A DNA stretch of 64,000 nucleotides from Kitasatospora sp. A2-31 (lineage in GTDB: Bacteria > Actinomycetota > Actinomycetes > Streptomycetales > Streptomycetaceae), in the NCBI RefSeq assembly GCF_022288725.1, contig NZ_JAKNTA010000010.1, positions 66,022-130,021 on the forward strand, in the 5' to 3' direction. Made by a program: the position numbers and the translations under genes. Every line of letters starts with the position of its first letter. Positions within the stretch are counted from its first letter, which is position 1. The notes under the pieces are model-generated. The model saw nothing but the letters and a program-made list of their open reading frames with translations. It did no database searches and was not told where the DNA came from. Positions 55,469-63,231 of this stretch are shown here, one piece after another.

Positions 55469-57301
55469 CTACCGACCCGAGGCGACCTGTTCCGCCCAGA
55501 TGATCTTGCAGTCGGGCGTGTAGCGCGTCCCCCAGCGCTCGGCCAACTGGGCGACGAGGAAGAGTCCGCGTCCGCCTTCGTCCGTGGCCGCGGCGTAGCG
55601 CAGGTGCGGGGCGGAACTGCTGGTGTCCGAAACCTCGCAGATCAGCGCGCGGCCCAGGAGGAGGCGGACGCCGACCGGCCCGGTGCCGTAGCGGATCGCG
55701 TTGGTGATCAGCTCGCTGAGGATCAGCTCGGTGGTGAACTCCAGCTCCGCCAGCCCCCACGCCTCCAGTTGGCGACCGGCCTCGGCCCGGATGCCGGCCA
55801 CTGCCGCCGGATCCGGCGGGACGTCCCACCGGGCGATCCGGTCGGCCGGCAGCGCACGGGTCCGCGCCACGAGGAGGACGGCGTCATCCGTGGAGCTCCC
55901 GGGCCGCAGCGCCTCGAGCACCGCGTCGCAGGTCTCCTCCGGGGCGCGCCGGGCGCCGGCCAGGGTCGTGCGCAGGACGTCGAGTCCGCTGTCGATGTCC
56001 CGGCGCCGGTCCTCGACGAGGCCGTTGGTGTACAGGACCAGCCGGCCGTCGTCGGGCACCCGTAGCCGCGCGGTCTCGAAGGGCAGTCCGCCCACGCCGA
56101 GGGGAGGTCCGGCCGGCAGGTCGACGTACTCCGCGGTGCCGTCGGGCGTGATGAGCACGGGCGGGAGGTGGCCGGCGCGAGCCAGCTCGCAGGACTGCGA
56201 CACCGGGTCGTAGATCGCGTACAGGCAGGTGGCTCCGGTGATCCCGGGGTCGTCACGCGTGGTGACGTCGTCCTTGTCGATCCGGCTGACCAGCTCGTCG
56301 AGGTGCGCCAGGAGATCGTCGGGGGGCAGGTCGAGCATGGAGAAGTTGTGCACGGCCGTCCTGAGCCGGCCCATGGTGGCGGCCGCGTGCACACCGTGAC
56401 CGACGATGTCCCCCACCACCAGTGCGACGCGGGTGCCCGACAGAGGGATGACGTCGAACCAGTCCCCGCCGACGCCCGACTGCGCGGGCAGGTAGCGGTA
56501 GGCGACGTCGAGGGCTTCCTGCTCGGGCAGCCCGTGCGGCAGCAGGCTCTGCTGCAGGGTCACGGCCGTACTGTGGTCGCCCGTGATGGCCGAGACGATC
56601 TGCTCCTGGGTCGCGTACTTCGTGTCGAAGAAGCCCCCGTTGCGGCCCAGGCGCAGCACCGCCACCCGGTCGGCGACCGCCCGCACGTTGTCCAGGTCGT
56701 GGCTGACGATCAGCACGCCGAGCTTCTGCGCCCGCAGACGCTCGACCAGTTCCAGGACGACTGCGGTGGCACCGACCCCCAGGGCCGCGGTGGGCTCGTC
56801 CAGGACGACCATCCGGGGCTCGCCGATCATCGCGCGAGCGATGGCGACGCTCTGACGCTGGCCGCCGGAGAGCGAGCCGACCGGGACGCGCAGGCTGGGG
56901 ATCCGGAGGGACAGGGCGCTCAGCAGTCTGCGGCAGCGCTTCTCCATCTCGATCTCGTCGAGAACGCCGAATCTGCGCAGTTCACGACCGAGGAAGATGT
57001 TGGCGACCGTGTCGAGGTTGTCGCAGAGTGACAGGTCCTGGTGGACGGTGGCGACGCCGAGGTTCTGGGCGTCGAGCGGCCTGCGGAAGTCGACGCTCCG
57101 CCCCTCCCACTCGATCGCCCCGCTGTCCGGCGCGGACACCCCGGAGACGACCTTGACCAAGGTGGACTTGCCCGCGCCGTTGTCCCCGACCAGCGCGACC
57201 ACCTCCCCCTCCTCGATGGCGAGGTCGACGTCGCTCAGCGCCTGGACGGCGCCGAACCGCTTGGAGATGCCGCGTACGGCCAGCAGCGGAGTTCGTACCA
57301 A
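55469..57301 (-). CDS. ABC ATPase / SpoIIE phosphatase / HATPase fusion
   Basis: A 610-residue single ORF with three domains. Residues 1-240 are a sugar-type ABC ATPase (FrcA/RbsA-like): Walker A GDNGAGKST at 39-47, signature LSGGQRQSV at 144-152, Walker B MVVLDEPTAALG at 164-175, H-loop VSHDLDNV. Residues about 245-465 are a SpoIIE PP2C phosphatase (STAVTLQQSLLPHGLPEQEA, GVGGDWFDVIPLSG, VVGDIVGHGVHAAATMGRLR, TDDAVLL). Residues about 485-610 are an RsbW-type HATPase (ELILSELITNAIRYG, DEGGRGLFLVAQL). TTG 57301 has AAGGAG ten bases upstream. No permease or binding-protein gene is near. The junction is direct, without the usual PAS/GAF sensor, so the ABC domain may act as the sensory or regulatory input. 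Confidence 0.87.
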   Translation of the reverse strand: MVRTPLLAVRGISKRFGAVQALSDVDLAIEEGEVVALVGDNGAGKSTLVKVVSGVSAPDSGAIEWEGRSVDFRRPLDAQNLGVATVHQDLSLCDNLDTVANIFLGRELRRFGVLDEIEMEKRCRRLLSALSLRIPSLRVPVGSLSGGQRQSVAIARAMIGEPRMVVLDEPTAALGVGATAVVLELVERLRAQKLGVLIVSHDLDNVRAVADRVAVLRLGRNGGFFDTKYATQEQIVSAITGDHSTAVTLQQSLLPHGLPEQEALDVAYRYLPAQSGVGGDWFDVIPLSGTRVALVVGDIVGHGVHAAATMGRLRTAVHNFSMLDLPPDDLLAHLDELVSRIDKDDVTTRDDPGITGATCLYAIYDPVSQSCELARAGHLPPVLITPDGTAEYVDLPAGPPLGVGGLPFETARLRVPDDGRLVLYTNGLVEDRRRDIDSGLDVLRTTLAGARRAPEETCDAVLEALRPGSSTDDAVLLVARTRALPADRIARWDVPPDPAAVAGIRAEAGRQLEAWGLAELEFTTELILSELITNAIRYGTGPVGVRLLLGRALICEVSDTSSSAPHLRYAAATDEGGRGLFLVAQLAERWGTRYTPDCKIIWAEQVASGR

Positions 57302-57586
57302 GGGAAACCGTCTCCTTCCCGTCGCGGTCCACCGGGGGACGACCGGACCGAACAGCGCAGTGTCGAACCTCGTTCGGGCCGACGAGTGGGCGCACGGCCT
57401 CCTTCCCATACTGACCCGGGCCGGCACAGGTCCCAACTCCGGTCGATCACCCCGGGCAGGGTCCGCACCCGCCCCGGCGGAGGCCGAATCCTTTTCCCGG
57501 CCGGTGGCTCTTATGGTCGAGCGGGCTGTGAGGGCGTGTCGGAGAAGGCCCCCGTTCCGCGATCGTCCGAACACCGAGAGGCCCTG

Positions 57587-58357
57587 GTGAACCCTTCCCC
57601 ATCTTCACGTGCACCCCGAGGGGTGCTGCTGGTCCACGGCGCATGGCACACCGGTCGTGCCTGGGACGGCGTCGCGGCCGGGTTGCGGGCACGTGGCGTC
57701 GCCGTGGCCGTCGCCGAGCTGCACCGCGGGTCGCTGGCAGCCGACGTCGCCGCGGCCGAGACCGCACTGGACCGGCTGACCGACGCGGGTGGCCCCGCCG
57801 TCGCGTGCGGTCATTCCTACGGCGGTGCCGTCATCACCGGTCTGCCACCGCACAAGGTCGACCACCTCGTGTACCTCGCCGCGATGATGCCCGACCGCGG
57901 CGAGACCGCCCTGGGCCTTCTCGCCGGCGCGCCGCCCACCGAGCTCGGAACCAGCATGATCGGCGATCGTGCCGGCACCACGACGATCGACCGGGAGGCG
58001 GCGGGAAGGCTGTTCCATGCCCAACTCGACGAGGAGGAACGTGCCCGCCATGCCGCCGAGCTCGTCCCCCAGCTGATGGCCCCCGGCCACCAGCCGACGA
58101 CCGGCGCCGCCTGGCACCAGCGGCCCAGCACCTACGTCGTCTGCACCGAGGACCGCGCCGTGCACCCGGACCTGCAACGCCGGTTCGCCGCTCGCGCAAC
58201 GCGGGCGCTCGCCTGGCGAAGCGACCACGGAGTCTTCGCGTCGCACGAGGAGGAGACTGTCGGACTGCTCCACCGGCTGGCCACCGGCGACCGCCACACC
58301 CCGTCCGCTTCGCCCGTGCCGCTGCCGGAGCGACGTGGCGGGGGTGACGGGAGGTGA
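57587..58357 (+). CDS. Alpha/beta hydrolase
   Basis: A 256-residue alpha/beta-fold hydrolase, probably an esterase of the EstC/salicylate-binding-protein type. The oxyanion region is VLLVHGAWHTGRAWDGVAAG, the nucleophile elbow is ACGHSYGGAVITG (Ser), the acid is the Asp in VVCTEDRAVHPD, and the catalytic His is in RSDHGVFASHEEE. It lacks a signal peptide and should act in the cytosol on a small ester or amide. GTG 57587 has GAGAGG about six bases upstream; the frame extends to 57041 but overlaps the divergent ABC-fusion gene. Confidence 0.87.
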   Translation: MNPSPSSRAPRGVLLVHGAWHTGRAWDGVAAGLRARGVAVAVAELHRGSLAADVAAAETALDRLTDAGGPAVACGHSYGGAVITGLPPHKVDHLVYLAAMMPDRGETALGLLAGAPPTELGTSMIGDRAGTTTIDREAAGRLFHAQLDEEERARHAAELVPQLMAPGHQPTTGAAWHQRPSTYVVCTEDRAVHPDLQRRFAARATRALAWRSDHGVFASHEEETVGLLHRLATGDRHTPSASPVPLPERRGGGDGR

Positions 58358-58388
58358 CGGGGTGACGGGGTGACGGGGTGACGGGAGG
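58343..58388. repeat. Short GGGGTGAC tandem repeats
   Basis: The octamer GGGGTGAC or its variant GGAGGTGAC recurs five to six times across the stop codon of the hydrolase gene. Slippage here could alter the last codons of that protein. Confidence 0.7.
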
Positions 58389-58511
58389 TGGCCGGAGCAC
58401 GGTGGAGCGGCGAGAGTCCGGAGCCGGAGGGGTGGTGATTCCGGGTGAACGGACGCGGCGCGTCGGCCCGATCGCACGGGAGGCCCGTGGGCGGGCGGCT
58501 AGGACGGGGGG

Positions 58512-59414
58512 ATGCACCTTCTCTCTCGGACCGCGTTCCTCGCGGTTGCGCTCGTGATGCTCCCCGGTACCGCCCGCGGGAGCGAGCTCGGCGGGTGGGA
58601 TCCGACGGCCGTTCGGGCGGTACCTCCGGTCGCCCGTCCCGCGCCGTTCGCCGCGCCCTTCGCCGCGCCGCCGGACGATTCCGTGGACGGACTACCGGAG
58701 TACCGGTTCACCGGGGCCGGGTTCGACGCCTGCTCGGCCCCACCGGTGGAGGCCATGTCCGCCTGGCGCGTCGCCTCGCCGTACGGTGCGGTGAACATCT
58801 ACAGCAGTGGCAGCCAACGCGCCTGCGCGCAGACCCGGTTGACGCCGCAGTGGGTCGGCATGGTCCGGGCGATGGGGTGGCGGCTGGTGCCCACGCACGT
58901 CGGGCTGCAGGCACCGTGCGCCGAGCGGGATGACAAGCCGCTGCGGATCGACCCGGCCCGGGCCGAGGAGCAGGGCGCAGAGGAGGCCGCCGAGGCGGCG
59001 GCGGCGCTGCGGGTGCTGGGTCTGGGGCCGGGAAGCCCGGTGTACCTCGACATGGAGGCCTATCCGACGGGCGACGCGGTGTGCAGCCGGGCGGTGGTCG
59101 ACTTCACCGTCGGCTGGACTCGGGCGCTCCAGGCGGCCGGATACCGGTCGGGCTTCTACTCCAGCCTGAACTCGGGCATCGCCGACGTGGTCGCCGCCGC
59201 CCGGGCCGGCCGTACCCCCCTGCCCGACGCGATCTGGTACGCCCGCTGGGACGGCCACCCCACGACCACCGGGCAGGCCGGGCTGCCCGACGACCTGTGG
59301 ACCGGCCGCCGCATCCATCAGTACCGGGGCGGCGCCGACGAAACATACGGCGGGGTGACGCTCAACGTCGACCGGGACGAGTTGGACGGCCTGGTGGCCG
59401 GTGGGGCCTGGTAG
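58512..59414 (+). CDS. Secreted DUF1906 (Rv2525c-like) protein
   Basis: A 300-residue exported protein. The signal peptide is MHLLSRTAFLAVALVMLPGT with cleavage near residue 23, followed by a Pro/Ala-rich linker to about 70. The rest is a TIM-barrel glycoside-hydrolase-like DUF1906 domain: GAGFDACSAPPVEAMSAWR, AVNIYSSGSQRACAQ, GWRLVPTHVGLQAPC, SPVYLDMEAYPTGDAVCSRA, YRSGFYSSLNSGIADV, ARWDGHPTTTGQAG and RIHQYRGGADETYGGVTLNV with DRDELDG at the end. Asp/Glu of YLDMEAY is the putative catalytic or binding pair. Family members such as mycobacterial Rv2525c are linked to cell-wall metabolism. Conserved cysteines suggest disulfides. Confidence 0.9.
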   Translation: MHLLSRTAFLAVALVMLPGTARGSELGGWDPTAVRAVPPVARPAPFAAPFAAPPDDSVDGLPEYRFTGAGFDACSAPPVEAMSAWRVASPYGAVNIYSSGSQRACAQTRLTPQWVGMVRAMGWRLVPTHVGLQAPCAERDDKPLRIDPARAEEQGAEEAAEAAAALRVLGLGPGSPVYLDMEAYPTGDAVCSRAVVDFTVGWTRALQAAGYRSGFYSSLNSGIADVVAAARAGRTPLPDAIWYARWDGHPTTTGQAGLPDDLWTGRRIHQYRGGADETYGGVTLNVDRDELDGLVAGGAW

Positions 59415-59552
59415 CAGGTCGGCCCTGGCGGCAGGTGGGCCGGTGGCAGGCCGGGCCCGGTGGCAGGTGGCGCCCGGTGGCAGGCGGACCGGGCCGTGAC
59501 ACTCCGTCCGGCAGGCCGCGGGCCTGGGACACCATCTCAGGGTGGCGCCTTT

Positions 59553-59588
59553 CGGGTGACGCTTCCGAGGACCCGGAAGCGTCACCCG
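59553..59588 (+). terminator. Perfect 15-bp stem terminator
   Basis: CGGGTGACGCTTCCG (59553-59567) pairs with CGGAAGCGTCACCCG (59574-59588) over AGGACC. It follows the DUF1906 gene after a G-rich stretch of imperfect GGTGGCAGG repeats (59401-59485). Confidence 0.85.
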
Positions 59589-59653
59589 TCAGGGGGGACT
59601 CCCCGGGACGAAATCGACTCCCGCGCAGGGCACCGGCCCTGGACAATCGGGTC

Positions 59654-60160
59654 ATGCGTATACGAGAAGTCCGCACCGAGGACCTGCCGCTGCTCCAGGA
59701 CGTCGAGCGGGCGGCCGGGCGGTGCTTCCGCGACATCGGCATGCCCGAGATCGCGGACGACGAACCGCTGCCGCTCGACGAGCTCGCTCGGTACCAGCGG
59801 GCGGGGCTGGCCTGGGTGGCCGTCGACGAGGCCGACGTTCCGGTGGCCTATCTCGTCGCCGAGCACGTCGACGGCAACCTGCACGTCGAGCAGGTCTCGG
59901 TGCACCCTGACAGTGCACGCCGCGGCATCGGACGGTCCCTGCTGGACCACCTCGCCGGACGGGCGGCGGCCCACGGCGTCCCGGCGCTGACCCTCACCAC
60001 GTTCACGGACGTGCCGTGGAACGCCCCCTACTACGTACGCTGCGGGTTCCGACCGCTCGACGACGACCTGCTCGGCCCGGGCCAACTGGACATCCGCGCC
60101 AGGGAAGCGGCCCACGGCCTGGACAGGTGGCCACGGCTCTTCATGCGCCGCCCCGTGTGA
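59654..60160 (+). CDS. GNAT-family N-acetyltransferase
   Basis: A 168-residue acetyl-CoA-dependent acetyltransferase. The fold starts MRIREVRTEDLPLLQDVERA; motif A is VEQVSVHPDSARRGIGRSLL (RxxGxG/A, acetyl-CoA pyrophosphate binding) at about 83-102; motif B is TFTDVPWNAPYYVRCGFRPL. Substrate not assignable. There is no clear ribosome site before ATG 59654, while GACAAT at 59642-59647 resembles a -10, so a leaderless mRNA is possible. Confidence 0.88.
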   Translation: MRIREVRTEDLPLLQDVERAAGRCFRDIGMPEIADDEPLPLDELARYQRAGLAWVAVDEADVPVAYLVAEHVDGNLHVEQVSVHPDSARRGIGRSLLDHLAGRAAAHGVPALTLTTFTDVPWNAPYYVRCGFRPLDDDLLGPGQLDIRAREAAHGLDRWPRLFMRRPV

Positions 60161-60235
60161 CGGCGGCCCGGGCTCGCGACCCCCGCGGGCGGCCCGGGTG
60201 GCCTGCGGCGACCGTCCCATCCGTGGTCCGCCGGG

Positions 60236-61558
60236 TCAATCGAGTTGATCAAGGATCGCCCGGTGCCCGTCGGCGATCCGGGCGACCGCTTCCACGACGC
60301 GTGCGGCGCCGTCCTCGGCCGCCATCGCGCGAGCGGTGGCACGGGCCCGCGTGCGGAGCGCATCGTCCCGGACTGCTCGGCGCAGGGCGGCCGCCAGCCG
60401 GTCGGCGGTCAGCTCGGCGAAGGGGACCGGTGCGGTGGCGGCGCCGAGCGCGGTGAGCCGGGAGGCCCAGAACGGCTGGTCCGCCATGACGGGCACCGGG
60501 ACCGCCGGAACCCCCGCACGCAGCGCGGCCGCGGTCGTGCCCGCACCGCAGTGGTGGACGGCGGCGGCGGTGCGCGGCAGGAGCAGGGCGTGCGGTAGCT
60601 CGCCCACCGTCAGGACGTCGTCGCCGTCGGCCGACAGCCTTGCCCAGCCGGACTGGAGCACGCCCCGCACACCGGCCCGGTGCAGCGCGCGGACGGCCAG
60701 TTCACCCAGCCGCTCCCCCGCGCCGGCTGCCATGCTGCCGAAGCCGATGAACACGGGCGGCGGTCCGGCACGGAGGAAGTCCTCGACGACGTCCGGGAGC
60801 CGCGCCGCGGACGGCACGTGCGGCCACCAGTTGCCGACCACGCTCAGCCCAGGCCGCCAGTCCGCCGGTCGGGACAGCAGGGCGGTGCTGAAGCCGTGCA
60901 GGACCGGCCAGTCCTCCCGCTCACGGCGGCGGCGCTGGGCGCCCTGGGTCAGGGCGGGCAGGCCGAGCCGGGCGCGCAGGCGGCGGGCCGCGTCGGCGTG
61001 CAGTCGGTCGACGACGCGCTGGCCGAGCGCGCCGGCCGCACGGTTCCCCCAGCGGCCGAGCGACCTGGCGCTGCCGACCACCGGCGGGAACTCCCCGGTG
61101 GGCAGGGTGGGTTGCAGGTAGACACCGAGGCTCGGGACGTTCATGGCCTCGGCGAGGTGCCAACCGAGCGGGGCGGTGGTGGTGGAGAGGAGGAGCAGGT
61201 CGGCACCGGGGGCGGCCGCGTCGGCGAGCCCGTCGCCGAGGCGGTCGACGAAGGCCGCCGCTTTGGCGAGGAGGGAGGAGCGCCGGGTCGCCGGGCCGGA
61301 CGGGGTGGGTGCAGCGCGGACGCCAGCCGCCACCCCGGGCGCGTCGACCTCCGTGTGGGCGCGCGGGTCGGCGCGCGGGTCGACGCGCGGGTCGGCGGGG
61401 AGCGGGCGGAAGTCCAGGCCGCTGTCGCCGACGAGTGTGGCGAAGGCCTCCGGCGCAGCGAGGGCCACGTCGTGGCCCGCCTCGCGCAGACCGACGCCGA
61501 GGCCGGTGTAGGGGGCGACGTCGCCGTACGAACCGGCCGCCGCGATCAGGATCTTCAC
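60236..61558 (-). CDS. GT1 (UGT/macrolide-type) glycosyltransferase
   Basis: A 440-residue GT-B glycosyltransferase of family 1, the group that decorates natural products and xenobiotics. The acceptor domain begins KILIAAAGSYGDVAPYTGLG with GLREAGHDVALAAPEAF. The donor domain shows PPPVFIGFGSMAAGAGE, VHHCGAGTTAAALRAGVPAV and PVPVMADQPFWASRLTALGA, the sugar-nucleotide signature (HCGAGT.....AGxP..P....DQxFW). GTG 61558 overlaps the MerR stop by 4 bases, so the regulator and enzyme form one operon. A role in inactivating a macrolide or other drug sensed by the TipA-like regulator is a reasonable inference. Confidence 0.9.
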   Translation of the reverse strand: MKILIAAAGSYGDVAPYTGLGVGLREAGHDVALAAPEAFATLVGDSGLDFRPLPADPRVDPRADPRAHTEVDAPGVAAGVRAAPTPSGPATRRSSLLAKAAAFVDRLGDGLADAAAPGADLLLLSTTTAPLGWHLAEAMNVPSLGVYLQPTLPTGEFPPVVGSARSLGRWGNRAAGALGQRVVDRLHADAARRLRARLGLPALTQGAQRRRREREDWPVLHGFSTALLSRPADWRPGLSVVGNWWPHVPSAARLPDVVEDFLRAGPPPVFIGFGSMAAGAGERLGELAVRALHRAGVRGVLQSGWARLSADGDDVLTVGELPHALLLPRTAAAVHHCGAGTTAAALRAGVPAVPVPVMADQPFWASRLTALGAATAPVPFAELTADRLAAALRRAVRDDALRTRARATARAMAAEDGAARVVEAVARIADGHRAILDQLD

Positions 61559-62439
61559 TGGTCGTCCTCGGGGTGGGCGGGGGTTCCTGCGGTGGCGTCC
61601 GGACATGCGGAACGGGTGGAGCGAGCCCCCGGGTGGATGGCGGTGCGGTCGGGCCCCGGCCGGCCGGGACCGCTGCTGCGGCGGGCGTTGGCGCCGATGG
61701 CCGCACGGAGGTAGGCCGCCAGTCCCGGGCGCTGGTCGCCGACCGGAACGACCAGGGCGAAGGCCCGGGCGTCCGCCTCGTAGTCGTCGGCGATCCGGCA
61801 GTGCATCTCCGGTGGACACGGGGTGAACCAGCGGGCGATGTGCTGCCGGTGCTCCTCCGCCAGGTCGAGGACCCGCTCGCTGTCGGGGGCGGCACCGTCC
61901 GCGAAAGCCGCCAGCAGCCTCCGGCGCCAGATTGCGGCTTCGGCCATCAGCCGGCGCCAGTCCTCCTTGGAGTGGCCGGCGGCCCGTGCGAGCGCCTGCT
62001 GGTGGCCCTCCCGCTCGCCCCACTTGAGGTGGGCGTCGGTGGCGTAGCTGAGGTCGAAGACCACGTCGCCGAAGACCTCGAACCGCTCCTCGGGAGTCAG
62101 TTCGACGCCGGTGCGCTGGACTTCGATCGCCCGCTCGGCGACCTCGACCAGCTTCTGCAGCCTGGCGATCTGGTCGGTGAGGGCCTGGCGCCTGGCCCGC
62201 AGGTGGTCCAGTGCGGTGGCCTGCGGGTCGGCCAGGATGGCCGCGATCTCCTCCAGGGTGAAGCCGAGCTCACGGTAGAACAGGATCTGCTGGAGCCGGG
62301 CCAGGTCCGCACTGCTGTAACGGCGGTATCCCGCCGGGCTCCGCTCGCTGGGCGCGAGCAGCCCGGATCGGTCGTAGTGGTGCAGCGTCCGCACCGTGAC
62401 CCCGGCGAACCCGGAAACCTGCCCGACCGACCAGCTCAT
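61555..62439 (-). CDS. MerR-family regulator with TipAS-like domain
   Basis: A 294-residue regulator. The N-terminal MerR domain has VGQVSGFAGVTVRTLHHYDR, SGLLAPSERSPAGYRRYSSA, DLARLQQILFYRELGFTLEE and IAAIL. A coiled-coil helix (LRARRQALTDQIARLQKLV) is followed by a TipAS-like antibiotic-binding domain (LTPEERFEVFGD, DWRRLMAEAAIWRRRLLAAF, HRQHIARWFTPCPPEMHCRI, ADDYEADARAF, GLAAYLRAAI). It has about 45 extra Ser/Pro-rich residues at the end. Relatives sense thiopeptides and other drugs and activate export or resistance genes; here the coupled GT1 gene is the target candidate. ATG 62439 is preferred over 62454. Confidence 0.9.
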   Translation of the reverse strand: MSWSVGQVSGFAGVTVRTLHHYDRSGLLAPSERSPAGYRRYSSADLARLQQILFYRELGFTLEEIAAILADPQATALDHLRARRQALTDQIARLQKLVEVAERAIEVQRTGVELTPEERFEVFGDVVFDLSYATDAHLKWGEREGHQQALARAAGHSKEDWRRLMAEAAIWRRRLLAAFADGAAPDSERVLDLAEEHRQHIARWFTPCPPEMHCRIADDYEADARAFALVVPVGDQRPGLAAYLRAAIGANARRSSGPGRPGPDRTAIHPGARSTRSACPDATAGTPAHPEDDQ

Positions 62440-62570
62440 TGCCGCACCCCGCACCCGTGTCCACGGCGTCCCGTCGCCGGCCGCCGCTCGTTCGCTCGCT
62501 CGCTCCCCAACGGTGCGCCCTGACGTGGGGTCAGGGTCAAGATTCGCAGGTCGGCGACCGCGCGGCGGCC

Positions 62571-62636
62571 GGACCGCGCCCCGACGGTGGCCGCACCGCG
62601 CCCCGGCGGCGGCCGGACCGCGCCCCGGCGGCGGCC
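62571..62636. repeat. Three tandem 22-bp GC-rich repeats
   Basis: Units of GGACCGCGCCCCGGCGGCGG-type sequence start at 62571, 62593 and 62615 with few mismatches. They lie between the MerR promoter region and the 3' end of the HxlR gene and are non-coding. Confidence 0.8.
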
Positions 62637-62646
62637 GGTCGAGAGG

Positions 62647-63069
62647 TCAGCGGGCAGTCGTGTGGTCGTAGTCCTGGCGGGCCCGTTCGACGCGGTCCAG
62701 GTTGGCGGCCGACCACTCCACCAGGCTGGCGAACAGGGGCGCCAGGCTGCGGCCGAGTTCGGTGATCTCGTACTCGACCCGCGGCGGCACCTCGGCGTGG
62801 TACGTCCGCTGCACCAGGCCGTCGCGCTCCAGTTGACGCAGCCGCTGGGTGAGCACCTTGGGGGTGATCGCGGTGATCCGGCGCTGGAGCTCCACGTAGC
62901 GCTGGCGGCCGTGCTCGTTCAGCGCCCAGAGGATCGGGGTGGTCCAGCGGCTGAAGACCAGGTCCACCACCGGGCCGATCGGACACGCCTGGCCCGGGTC
63001 AGTCGATCCGTCGACCGCCGCCCGGTCCGCCTTCGGCCCGCCCGCCTTCCACCCGTCCGCCTCACCCAC
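62647..63069 (-). CDS. HxlR-family transcriptional regulator
   Basis: A 140-residue winged-helix regulator. It contains CPIGPVVDLVFSRWTTPILW, QRYVELQRRITAITPKVLTQ, RLRQLERDGLVQRTYHAEVP and RVEYEITELGRSL, the complete HxlR signature; the Cys near residue 29 is the redox-sensing position in several members. GAGGGGGAG is about 7 bases before GTG 63069. HxlR proteins typically control a divergent oxidoreductase gene and often sense aldehydes or quinones; the divergent NmrA-like gene at 63232 fits. Confidence 0.9.
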   Translation of the reverse strand: MGEADGWKAGGPKADRAAVDGSTDPGQACPIGPVVDLVFSRWTTPILWALNEHGRQRYVELQRRITAITPKVLTQRLRQLERDGLVQRTYHAEVPPRVEYEITELGRSLAPLFASLVEWSAANLDRVERARQDYDHTTAR

Positions 63070-63102
63070 AGCGCTCCCCCTCCGAGCCGGGTCACTTTCC
63101 CC

Positions 63103-63112
63103 TAGGTACCTA
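63103..63112. promoter_or_regulatory. HxlR-type operator candidate
   Basis: TAGGTACCTA is a perfect 10-bp palindrome, followed by CTGTAC, in the 162-base divergent gap between the HxlR and NmrA-like genes. GTAC-containing palindromes are usual near HxlR-controlled promoters. Confidence 0.5.
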
Positions 63113-63231
63113 CTGTACGCAGGCTGTTAGCGTCTCCCTGTCGTCGCGAACGGGATCCTCCGCGATGACGTCAACTCTCCATTTCAACAGGCGAGTTCAA
63201 TCGACTTCCACCGATGGACGGGACAGCTGTG

